From Marilutibacter aestuarii (GTDB lineage Bacteria > Pseudomonadota > Gammaproteobacteria > Xanthomonadales > Xanthomonadaceae): a DNA stretch of 40,584 bases. Position numbers and translations under genes: made by a program. How positions within the stretch are numbered: position 1 is the first letter of the stretch; each line of letters opens with the position of its first letter. This document shows positions 8,408-15,204 of this stretch, piece after piece. The notes beneath the pieces were generated by a model, which made no database searches, was not told where the DNA came from, and saw only the letters and a list, made by a program, of their open reading frames with translations. The stretch lies in NCBI RefSeq assembly GCF_006546775.1, contig NZ_VICE01000007.1, forward strand, positions 1 through 40,584, given 5' to 3'.

Positions 8408-8421
8408 TGCATACGTTTTCA
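8408..8421. promoter_or_regulatory. LacI-family operator, copy 3, upstream of glucokinase
   Basis: TGCATACGTTTTCA is an inverted repeat (half sites TGCATA and TGAAAA) centred on CG, sharing ATACGT with the two operators at 3913-3947. It lies just upstream of a weak minus-strand promoter for glk (-10-like TAGGCT, reading 8382 to 8377). Confidence 0.65.
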
Positions 8422-8439
8422 CGCACGCGCGCCGCGGCG

Positions 8440-8469
8440 ATGACGTCGGCAGCCGCGCTCGCCTATGCT
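8440..8469 (+). promoter_or_regulatory. Probable sigma-70 promoter of uppP
   Basis: ATGACG (8440-8445), an 18-bp spacer and TATGCT (8464-8469) would start transcription near 8476, giving a leader of about 20 nt before ATG 8496. GGGAGC serves as the ribosome-binding site. Confidence 0.45.
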
Positions 8470-8495
8470 AGCGGCCCTGCCCGGGAGCCCGTTGA

Positions 8496-9308
8496 ATGCC
8501 CAGCCACGCCGCCGTGTCCGACCTGCTGTCCGCCCTCCTGCTGGGCATCCTCGAAGGACTGACCGAGTTCCTGCCGATCTCCAGCACCGGCCACCTGCTG
8601 ATCGCCCAGCACTGGCTCGGCCCGCGCTCGGACCTGTTCAACATCGTCATCCAGGCCGGCGCGATCATCGCGATCACGCTGGTGTTCCGGCAACGGCTGT
8701 GGTCGCTGGCGACCGGCCTGGCCGATCCGGCGAACCGGCGCTACCTGGCCCGCATCGCGGTCGCCTTCCTGGTCACGGCCCTTGTTGGCCTGCCGGTGCG
8801 GCTGGCCGGCTGGGAGTTGCCCGAAACGGTCTCGCCGGTGGCGACGGCCCTGATCCTGGGCGGCATCTGGATGCTGGTGGCCGAGCGCCTGGCCGAGCGC
8901 CGGGCGCCGAGCAGCGAGATCACCTGGACGGTGGCGATCCTGGTGGGACTGGCGCAGGTGGTCGCGGGCGTCTTTCCCGGCACTTCGCGCTCGGCGGCGG
9001 CGATCTTCATGGCAATGCTGGCCGGCACCGGGCAACGCTCGGCGGCGACCGAATTCGTGTTCCTGGTCGGCATCCCGACCATGTTCGCGGCCAGCGGCTA
9101 TGCACTGCTCGAACACCTGATGGATGGCGGCGCGCAGCCCGAGGCCTGGGGCGAACTGGGGCTGGCCTTCGTCGCCGCGGCCGCGACGGGCTTCGTGGTG
9201 GTGCGCTGGTTGCTGGGCTACATCAAGCAGCACCGCTACACCGTCTTCGCGGCGTACCGCATCGCACTGGGCGCCGCGTTGCTGCTGTGGCTGCCCGCCG
9301 GCGGCTGA
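8496..9308 (+). CDS. uppP: Undecaprenyl-diphosphatase
   Basis: A 270-residue polytopic inner-membrane enzyme of the BacA/UppP family. It removes a phosphate from undecaprenyl diphosphate so the lipid carrier can be reused for peptidoglycan and other envelope polymers; overproduction is known to give bacitracin resistance. The first signature is LEGLTEFLPISSTGHLLI (about 18-35), with the catalytic Glu and Ser-Ser-Thr cluster. The second is FPGTSRSAAAIF (about 158-169), with the catalytic Arg. About eight hydrophobic segments follow the family's topology. Length is normal. The gene has its own promoter and is divergent from glk and convergent with the PEBP-like gene, with only 24 bp between them. 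Confidence 0.95.
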   Translation: MPSHAAVSDLLSALLLGILEGLTEFLPISSTGHLLIAQHWLGPRSDLFNIVIQAGAIIAITLVFRQRLWSLATGLADPANRRYLARIAVAFLVTALVGLPVRLAGWELPETVSPVATALILGGIWMLVAERLAERRAPSSEITWTVAILVGLAQVVAGVFPGTSRSAAAIFMAMLAGTGQRSAATEFVFLVGIPTMFAASGYALLEHLMDGGAQPEAWGELGLAFVAAAATGFVVVRWLLGYIKQHRYTVFAAYRIALGAALLLWLPAGG

Positions 9309-9332
9309 CGCACGCCGACGGGACGCGGCGCC

Positions 9333-9959
9333 TCAGGCCTCGACGGTCGGGTTCAGCGTGTAGGTGCCGTGGATCGACGCTTCGGCCAGGACATGGCCAT
9401 GCATGGCGGCGAAGACGTCGGCGGCGGTGAAGCCATCGGACACCGACAGGCGTGCCACGTCGAGTGCGAACAGGCGGAAGAAGTAGCGGTGCACGCGCAG
9501 GTCATTGGGCGGCGGGAAGGGGCCGTCGTAACCGTGCCAGCGACCCTCCAGGTCGGCGTCGCCGGCGAACCAGCCGGTGTAGTCGTTCAGGCCCTGGCGG
9601 GCACCGTCCGGCCCGTGCGGATCCGATTTGCCGCGCGCGACCACGCCATCGCTGCAACTGCCGGCGGCGATCGCGTCGAGGCCGGGCGGCAGGTCCACCA
9701 TGGCCCAGTGGACGAAGTCCGCGCGCGGCTGGTCGACGGGAATCTCGACACCGGGCTTGCCGGCCATGCCGGGAACCGTCGGGGCATCGGTGTCGATGCA
9801 CAGCAAGGCCAGGGAACGGGTGCCCTCCGGCACGTCGTTCCAGGCCAAGTGCGGGTTGCGGTTGGGCGCGAAACCCACGCCATCGCCCTCGCGCTGGCCG
9901 GCGGCGAACTCCGCCGGGATCGGCTTTCCATTCTCGAAACTGTCGCTGCGGATCTTCAT
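9333..9959 (-). CDS. YbhB/YbcL-type PEBP family protein
   Basis: A 208-residue cytoplasmic protein of the phosphatidylethanolamine-binding/Raf-kinase-inhibitor-like family. ATG 9959 with GGAGG just upstream is preferred over a longer start without an SD site. Family marks are NPHLAWNDVPEGTRSL, CIDTDAP, DFVHWAMVDLP, the glycine-rich loop before LNDYTGW, and VHRYFFRLFALD, which form the anion-binding pocket. At 208 residues it is somewhat longer than E. coli YbhB (about 158), mainly from insertions between the Asp-Ala-Pro and His-Trp motifs. The biological role of bacterial members is not known. Nothing in the neighbourhood suggests a partner. Confidence 0.85.
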   Translation of the reverse strand: MKIRSDSFENGKPIPAEFAAGQREGDGVGFAPNRNPHLAWNDVPEGTRSLALLCIDTDAPTVPGMAGKPGVEIPVDQPRADFVHWAMVDLPPGLDAIAAGSCSDGVVARGKSDPHGPDGARQGLNDYTGWFAGDADLEGRWHGYDGPFPPPNDLRVHRYFFRLFALDVARLSVSDGFTAADVFAAMHGHVLAEASIHGTYTLNPTVEA

Positions 9960-10080
9960 GCATTGCCTCCAGTGGACGGGAGCCGCGGGGCGTGCCGCGG
10001 CGCTACGGTCGAAACCGCGATCCTGCCGCACGCGGCGTCATCGCGCCGCGAGCGCCGCCGACGCGATGCGGGCCACGCGG

Positions 10081-12150
10081 TCAGCTGGCGGGATAGCCCA
10101 GGCGCACCGCCACCGGTTCCAGGATCGCGAAGGCATCGCCAAGGGCCTCGGCGTACTGGCGCCAATGTCCGGCCGGGAAGCGGTCCGGCCCCTGGGAGCC
10201 CGTGGCCAGCGCACGCACCTCCGTGCCCAGGATCTCGCCCAGCGCAGTCGCGATTGCCGCGCCGTCGTTGGCGATGTCGTCCATCCGAAGCAGGCTGTGG
10301 CGGAAGAGGTCCTGCTCGTGCAGCTCTGCGACCTGCGCCAGCGGACGCGCCATCCACGTCGCTGCTTCCTCGGGCGACGCCAGGGCGAAGGGCACCGGCG
10401 CGCCGAAGGCCAGCCAGTCCACCAGCATGTCGCGCGGATCGCGCAACACGAAGATCAGCCTCGCGTCGGGCAGGTGCGGTCGCAGCGCCAGCAGCAGCGC
10501 GTTGTCCCACCACAGCAACCAGTCGATGACGCGGCCGTCCCGGATGCCTCGCGATGCAAGGGTGGCGCGCCATTGGCTGACCAGGAACGAAGGATCGAGT
10601 TCGCCGTTGAGCAGCGCCTGGGTGGTGCCGTAACGCTGGGTCGGGTCGCTCGGTGGCTTGGCGCCGAGGCGGTCGGCCAGCAGGGGCAGGCGGCCCTGGT
10701 CGAGGGTCAGCGCGACGCGTTCGACCAATGAGCCGGGCGCACCCCACAGGAATGCCATCCCCGGCGCCTGTTCGGCCCGCGCGCCCATGGGCGGCCAGGC
10801 CGGGATGCGGTCGCTCTGCGGCGGCAACGGCAGGCGCTGCGGCACCGCTTCGGCATGCAGCTCGGCCCATGTGGCGGCCGCGGCGTCGGGCTGGCCGGCG
10901 GCGTCGAAAGTGCGACCGAGGAGCTGTCGCAGCATCTTCCGGACGTTCTCGTCCTTGGCCCGTGCCAGCAGGCTCTCCACGCGGTTCACCGCGCCGTCGG
11001 GATCGGTGCGCATGAGCCCGTCGATCACCCGAATCTCCGCCGACGAGTGCCCGGGCTGCAGCTCGGTGATCCGCAGCGCGATCGCATCGGCCTGGTCCAG
11101 CTCGCCCTGTTGCTGGTGGATCGTCGCCCGCGCCTCGAGCGCGGGGATGTAGTCGGGCATGGCCTGCATCCATCGCTCGACGATCGCCACGGCGCCGGGG
11201 CCTGCGAATTCCTCGAACAGCAGGCGGGCGAACCACAGGTCGGGCTGGGTGGGATGCGTGGCGAGCAGGGTTTCCAGGGTGTCGCGGGCCTCTTCGTCGC
11301 GGCCGGACTGGCGCCAGGCGTCGGTGAGGCTGGCGACGGCACGACGGTCGCCGGGCTGTGCGAGCACGACCTCCTTCAACAGGGCGGCCGCCGCCTCGTG
11401 GCGGCCCGCGTCGAGCTCGAACTCGCCGGCCAGTCGCTTCAGCGCCGGCGAGGCGTCGCCGCGCTCGAGCAGCGGCCGCAGTTCGTCGGCGGCTTCTCCG
11501 GGACGGCCCTGGCGACGCACGAGATCGGCGATCATGGCCCGCATCGTGTCGGTGGGTCGCGACTCGAACAGGCGCCGGAAGGCCTGTTCGGCGAAGGCGA
11601 AATGGCCCTTGGCGGCATAAGCGAAGGCCAACGCATGTTGCACGATCGGCTCGTCAGGGGCCTTCTCGCTGGCGCGGCTGAGGATCGACAGCGCGCGATC
11701 GGCATCGCCCCGGCGCAGGGCGAGCGTCCCCTCGACGGCCGCGACCTGGGGATGCTCCGGCGCGATGCGCGCGGCGGTGCGGACGAGGCTCTCGGCCTGC
11801 TCCAGGTCGCCCCGGCCCAGCGCGAGCTGGGCCTGCAGGATGTAGGCCGGGAACTGGTTGGGATCCAGGCCGACGGCCTTCGCCAGGTCCGCCTGCGCGG
11901 CGTCGAGCTGGCGTCCGTCCAGCATCAGGCCGGCGCGCTCGAGGTGGAGCTGCGCGTCTTCGGGCGCCAGGGCGATCGCCTGGTCGAGGGCGGCCAGGGC
12001 CGCATCGCGGTCACCGCCCTGGCGCAGCGCGGCCGCCAGCAGGCGGTGTGCCGTGGCGTCCTGGGGCTGGTCTTCGACCAGGGTCCGGGCGGCGGCCAGG
12101 GCCTCGGCGGCGGCGCCTCGGCGCAGGGCTTCGATGATCGGTTCGTACAT
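10081..12150 (-). CDS. TPR-repeat protein with C-terminal sulfotransferase-like domain
   Basis: A 689-residue protein without signal peptide. Residues about 1-450 are a chain of tetratricopeptide repeats (for example ATAHRLLAAALRQGGDRDAAL, with the usual A-G-Y/F-A-P spacing). Residues about 490-689 resemble the Sulfotransfer_3 domain. The 3'-phosphate-binding part is recognisable (ARLIFVLRDPRDMLVDWLAFG, then RYEDL-like LLRMDDIA). The N-terminal cofactor loop, normally G-x-P-R-S-G-T-T, reads WGAPGSLVERVAL and lacks the Arg and the S-G-T-T run, so PAPS binding is doubtful. ATG 12150 has no clear SD. It is divergent from the acyltransferase gene. TPR-sulfotransferases of this build are frequent in xanthomonads; the acceptor is unknown. 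Confidence 0.8.
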   Translation of the reverse strand: MYEPIIEALRRGAAAEALAAARTLVEDQPQDATAHRLLAAALRQGGDRDAALAALDQAIALAPEDAQLHLERAGLMLDGRQLDAAQADLAKAVGLDPNQFPAYILQAQLALGRGDLEQAESLVRTAARIAPEHPQVAAVEGTLALRRGDADRALSILSRASEKAPDEPIVQHALAFAYAAKGHFAFAEQAFRRLFESRPTDTMRAMIADLVRRQGRPGEAADELRPLLERGDASPALKRLAGEFELDAGRHEAAAALLKEVVLAQPGDRRAVASLTDAWRQSGRDEEARDTLETLLATHPTQPDLWFARLLFEEFAGPGAVAIVERWMQAMPDYIPALEARATIHQQQGELDQADAIALRITELQPGHSSAEIRVIDGLMRTDPDGAVNRVESLLARAKDENVRKMLRQLLGRTFDAAGQPDAAAATWAELHAEAVPQRLPLPPQSDRIPAWPPMGARAEQAPGMAFLWGAPGSLVERVALTLDQGRLPLLADRLGAKPPSDPTQRYGTTQALLNGELDPSFLVSQWRATLASRGIRDGRVIDWLLWWDNALLLALRPHLPDARLIFVLRDPRDMLVDWLAFGAPVPFALASPEEAATWMARPLAQVAELHEQDLFRHSLLRMDDIANDGAAIATALGEILGTEVRALATGSQGPDRFPAGHWRQYAEALGDAFAILEPVAVRLGYPAS

Positions 12151-12262
12151 GAGGGTCGGGACGTCAGCGGCAAACCACCATTGTAGCGGGCGGGCGTCCG
12201 CGCTTCCCGTGCCATCGGCACCCTGCCCACGCCTTCGTTGCCGTGACCGCGCCCTGCTTCGG

Positions 12263-12268
12263 TATGAT
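12263..12268 (+). promoter_or_regulatory. -10 element placing the acyltransferase mRNA start at its ATG
   Basis: TATGAT ends 6 nt before ATG 12275. No ribosome-binding site fits between them, and transcription from this element would begin at or next to the start codon. A TTGCCG lies upstream at a loose 19-bp spacing. This suggests a leaderless transcript. Confidence 0.45.
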
Positions 12269-12274
12269 TCGCGC

Positions 12275-13078
12275 ATGACTGCGCCCCCCCCACCGATCGG
12301 CGCCGGCGCGCGTTCGGCGTGGCCGCTGCGTGTCCTCCGCTATGGTTACCGCGTTCCGCTGCTGCTGGCGCACCTGCTGGTCGGGCTGCCGCTGGTGCTG
12401 CTGCTGACCCTGCGTCCGACCCGGCGCCTGCGCGTGCACGGGGAACGTTTCGATTACCGGGTGATCCGTGCCTGGCAGGGCGGGCTGATGCGCATCTTCG
12501 GGTTCCGCGTACGCCAGACCGGCACACCGCTGCCGGGCGCGGCGCTGTTCGTGGCCAACCACGTCAGCTGGATCGACATCTCGACCCTGCACAGCCAGCG
12601 CATGATGGGCTTCGTCGCCAAGCGCGAGATCGCGCATTGGCCGCTGGTGGGCTGGCTCGCGATCCGCGGTGAGTCGATCTTCCACGCGCGCGGCAGCAGC
12701 GAATCGATGGGCGGCGTGCTCCACGAGATGCTGGCGCGCCTGCGCAGCGGGCACTCGGTGGGCGTGTTCCCGGAAGGCCGGACCCGCGATGGCCGCGAAG
12801 TCGGACCTTTCCATGCGCGCATCTTCCTGGCCGCGGTCGAGGCCGGCGTGCCGGTGCAGCCGGTCGCGCTGCGCTACGGCACGCGCGGCGCCGCGCAGGC
12901 CGACGTCGCGTTCGGACCTGGCGAAAACTTCGTGCAGAACTTCCTGCGCCTGCTCGGCGATCCGCCGCGGGTGGCCGAGGTGCATTTCCTGGAGGCGATC
13001 CCGCCGGCGGCGGAGTCCGGGCGCCGCCGCATCGCCGAACTGGCGCGGCAGCGCATCGTCGACGCGATGGCGGGTTGA
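12275..13078 (+). CDS. 1-acyl-sn-glycerol-3-phosphate acyltransferase-type (PlsC family)
   Basis: A 267-residue membrane-attached acyltransferase that probably transfers an acyl chain to lysophosphatidic acid or a related lysolipid. An N-terminal hydrophobic segment (LLLAHLLVGLPLVLLLTL, about 24-41) anchors it. Block I is NHVSWID (H-x4-D, His about 95), block III is VFPEGRTRDG (about 162-171), and block IV is PVQPVALRY. The start is chosen as the first ATG after a TATGAT element; it has no SD, which fits leaderless translation. The YheT-type hydrolase begins 3 bp after its stop codon, so the two are co-transcribed. Other lysophospholipid or ornithine-lipid acyltransferases share the same motifs, so the exact acceptor is open. 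Confidence 0.88.
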   Translation: MTAPPPPIGAGARSAWPLRVLRYGYRVPLLLAHLLVGLPLVLLLTLRPTRRLRVHGERFDYRVIRAWQGGLMRIFGFRVRQTGTPLPGAALFVANHVSWIDISTLHSQRMMGFVAKREIAHWPLVGWLAIRGESIFHARGSSESMGGVLHEMLARLRSGHSVGVFPEGRTRDGREVGPFHARIFLAAVEAGVPVQPVALRYGTRGAAQADVAFGPGENFVQNFLRLLGDPPRVAEVHFLEAIPPAAESGRRRIAELARQRIVDAMAG

Positions 13079-13081
13079 GCC

Positions 13082-14110
13082 ATGGCCCAACCGGCATCCA
13101 CGCCCACCGCCCCCGTCCACCGGCTGACCGCCGGGGACTACCGCCCGCCGCGCTTCCTGCGCAGCCCACACGTGCAGTCGGTGCTGGGCAGCAGCCCGTT
13201 GCGGCGGCGCCATGGCGAGCGCAGCCTGGCGGCCTGCGAGGCGGAAACCACCGGCCACATCATCGACGGCGGCAATGGCGTTCGCCTGCACGGCCTGCAC
13301 AGCGTGATGCCGGGCACCGAACCGCGCGGCCTGGCCCTGCTGCTCCACGGCTGGGAGGGCAGCGTCGACTCGAGCTACATGCGCCTGACCGCCGCGAGCC
13401 TGTTGCGAGCGGGCTTCGAGGTGTTCCGGCTCAACTTCCGCGACCACGGCGGCACCCACCACCTCAACGAAGGCCTGTTCCACTCCAACCGCATCGACGA
13501 GGTCGTGCATGCCGCGCTGGACGTATCGCGCCGCTTCGGGCGCCGGCCGATGGCGGTGGCGGGCTACTCGCTGGGCGGCAACTTCGCTCTTCGCCTCGCG
13601 CTTCGCGCACCGGCCGCGGGCCTGCCGCTGGCCCACGTGGCGGCGGTCTGTCCGGTGCTCGACCCGGCCCGGACCATGGACGCCATGGAGGCCGGCCTGC
13701 CGCTGTACCTGTGGTATTTCGAGAAGAAGTGGCGCAACTCGCTGGCGCGCAAGCGCGAGCTGTTCCCCGAACAGCACGCCTTCGACAACCGCGTGCTGGG
13801 CCTGCGCATGCGCCCGCTGACCCAGTGGATGATCGAGCGGCACACCGACTTCGGCAGCCTGGAGAACTATTTCGACGGGTATTCGGTCGCCGGCGACCGG
13901 CTGGCCGCCCTGGAGGTGCCGGCAAGCATCCTCATGGCCGAGGACGATCCGGTGATCCCGGTCGAAGGCTTCCGCGCACTGCGCTTGCCGCCCGCCTCGA
14001 GCCTGGAGATATCCCCCTGGGGCGGCCACTGCGGCTTCCTGGAGAGCGCCCGCCTCGATGGCTTTGCCGAGCGCTGGATCGCGGCGCGCCTGGTCGACGC
14101 ACTGGGCTGA
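13082..14110 (+). CDS. YheT-type alpha/beta-hydrolase (UPF0017)
   Basis: A 342-residue cytoplasmic alpha/beta-hydrolase of the YheT/ABHD1-3 group. LLLHGWEG is the oxyanion strand-turn (about 101-108), GYSLGGN the nucleophile elbow (Ser about 163), AEDDPVIP carries the acid (Asp about 288) and GGHCGF the His (about 315). LNFRDHGGTHHLN matches the family's FRDHG motif. It starts 3 bp after the acyltransferase stop, so the two genes are translated from one message. Relatives in eukaryotes act on phospholipids, and the pairing with a lysolipid acyltransferase suggests a role in lipid turnover (inference). Bacterial members have no settled substrate. Confidence 0.88.
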   Translation: MAQPASTPTAPVHRLTAGDYRPPRFLRSPHVQSVLGSSPLRRRHGERSLAACEAETTGHIIDGGNGVRLHGLHSVMPGTEPRGLALLLHGWEGSVDSSYMRLTAASLLRAGFEVFRLNFRDHGGTHHLNEGLFHSNRIDEVVHAALDVSRRFGRRPMAVAGYSLGGNFALRLALRAPAAGLPLAHVAAVCPVLDPARTMDAMEAGLPLYLWYFEKKWRNSLARKRELFPEQHAFDNRVLGLRMRPLTQWMIERHTDFGSLENYFDGYSVAGDRLAALEVPASILMAEDDPVIPVEGFRALRLPPASSLEISPWGGHCGFLESARLDGFAERWIAARLVDALG

Positions 14111-14118
14111 CAGCGGCC

Positions 14119-14568
14119 TCAGCGACGCCCGACGACGGCCAGGGTGAGGCGCGAGACGCAGACCAGGCGGCCTGATTCGTCCTCGATGCGGATCTCCCAC
14201 ACCTGGGTGCTGCCGCCCACGTGCAGGGGGCGCGCGGTGCCGGTGACAAGCCCCTCGCGGACGCCGCGCACGTGGTTGGCGTTGATCTCGATGCCGACCA
14301 CGCCCTTGCCCTCCGGCACGCACAGGCCGCCGGCGCTGGAGCCGAGCGTCTCGGCCAGGAGCACCGACGCGCCGCCGTGCAGCAGGCCGTAGGGCTGGTG
14401 GGTACGCGCGTCGACCGGCATGGTGCCACGCAGGTAGTCGTGGCCGATTTCGGTGAAGACGATGCCCAGGGGCTCCATCGCGGTATTGCGCGAGAGCGCG
14501 TTGAGGGCGTCGAGGCTGACGTCGCGGCGGAACGGGGACTCGGGGGCGGGTTCGTGTGAGGCAGTCAT
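14119..14568 (-). CDS. Hotdog-fold acyl-CoA thioesterase, YdiI/MenI type
   Basis: A 149-residue cytoplasmic thioesterase. It is very close to E. coli YdiI in pattern: SLDALNALSRNTAM, EIGHDYLRGTMPVDARTHQP, GLLHGGASVLLAETLGS with the catalytic Glu (about 72), GIEINANHVRGVREG and VWEIRIEDESGRLVC. YdiI hydrolyses 1,4-dihydroxy-2-naphthoyl-CoA in menaquinone synthesis and accepts other aryl- and acyl-CoAs. Xanthomonads generally use ubiquinone, so a broader salvage role is likely here (inference). ATG 14568 is preferred to a longer start; GAGG lies very close to it. It converges with the hydrolase gene, leaving 8 bp. Confidence 0.9.
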   Translation of the reverse strand: MTASHEPAPESPFRRDVSLDALNALSRNTAMEPLGIVFTEIGHDYLRGTMPVDARTHQPYGLLHGGASVLLAETLGSSAGGLCVPEGKGVVGIEINANHVRGVREGLVTGTARPLHVGGSTQVWEIRIEDESGRLVCVSRLTLAVVGRR

Positions 14569-14726
14569 CGCCTCACGATACCGCCTGGCACGTCGTGCCG
14601 ACAGCGGGACAAGAACACCGACCGGCGCGCCCATGAGAGATGGGGAGGGAGGCGCGCCGATCGGCAGGGGAAAACGGGGCCGGGTGGGGGAGGGCCTGTC
14701 GGGAGGGCCGGGTCACCGGCACCACT

Positions 14727-14921
14727 TCACGCACAGCGGTACAGGGGGGTGAAGGTACGGGTGGTGTAGCGGCGGTCAGCGGCGTAACCGCTGCTCTTGC
14801 CGTAGCCGACGCCGAAATCGCGTTCGCGGTAGGGGCGGCGGACCGGGTTGGAATCGTCGTTGGCGGCGCGGCGGTCGTCGCGACGGCGGTTGAGGAGCTG
14901 GCTGTTGAGGATGGCGTTCAT
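14727..14921 (-). CDS. Orphan 64-residue basic protein, conserved-looking, unknown function
   Basis: A 64-residue protein starting at ATG 14921 with AAGGAAA at good distance. A longer in-frame open stretch upstream is Pro-rich and lacks a start signal. It begins MNAILNSQLLNRRRDDRR, continues with NDDSNPVRRPYRERDFG and VGYGKSSGYA, and ends in an Arg/Tyr/Thr-rich tail. It has no signal peptide or membrane segment. Composition (many Arg, Asp, Asn, Tyr, Gly) suggests a small, largely unfolded, possibly nucleic-acid- or membrane-associated cytoplasmic protein. I recall similar short proteins in other Xanthomonadaceae but no function. It has its own strong-looking extended -10 promoter and is not part of an operon, which argues for a real gene. 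Confidence 0.7.
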   Translation of the reverse strand: MNAILNSQLLNRRRDDRRAANDDSNPVRRPYRERDFGVGYGKSSGYAADRRYTTRTFTPLYRCA

Positions 14922-15002
14922 GTCGGTTTCCTTTGGGTTGGTGTGCGGGGGAGCGTCTGGTGGGGGGTTCCGAAGCGGTGTAGTGAATCGGTGTGCTGGT
15001 AA

Positions 15003-15011
15003 AGTATAACA
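15003..15011 (-). promoter_or_regulatory. Extended -10 promoter of the orphan small protein
   Basis: On the minus strand this reads TGTTATACT, a perfect TGn extension before TATACT. The -35 region is poor (ACATGG at 17 bp), as is common for extended -10 promoters. The predicted start near 14996 gives a leader of about 75 nt. The surrounding bases are unusually A+T-rich for the window. Confidence 0.6.
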
Positions 15012-15204
15012 CCTAGACGGTTTGCCCATGTGCCGAAAGTCACCCATCGGAAGACACACTCGGTTTTACGGGGCTCCCCGGGCGTCCGGGGTCGCCAGGC
15101 GCACGCGCGGCCAGCCACCCCTCATGGGATGGGCCGGGAGGCGCGGGGGTTGCCATGACTGACGGCAGGGGTGTCCCCGGGAAGGGGCGGTTCCGGACGT
15201 CCGG

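Noticed and set aside
12164-14323. A 719-codon minus-strand open frame across the acyltransferase and hydrolase genes
   Set aside because: It spans two well-supported genes on the other strand and has shadow-type His/Arg/Gln-rich composition with no domain.
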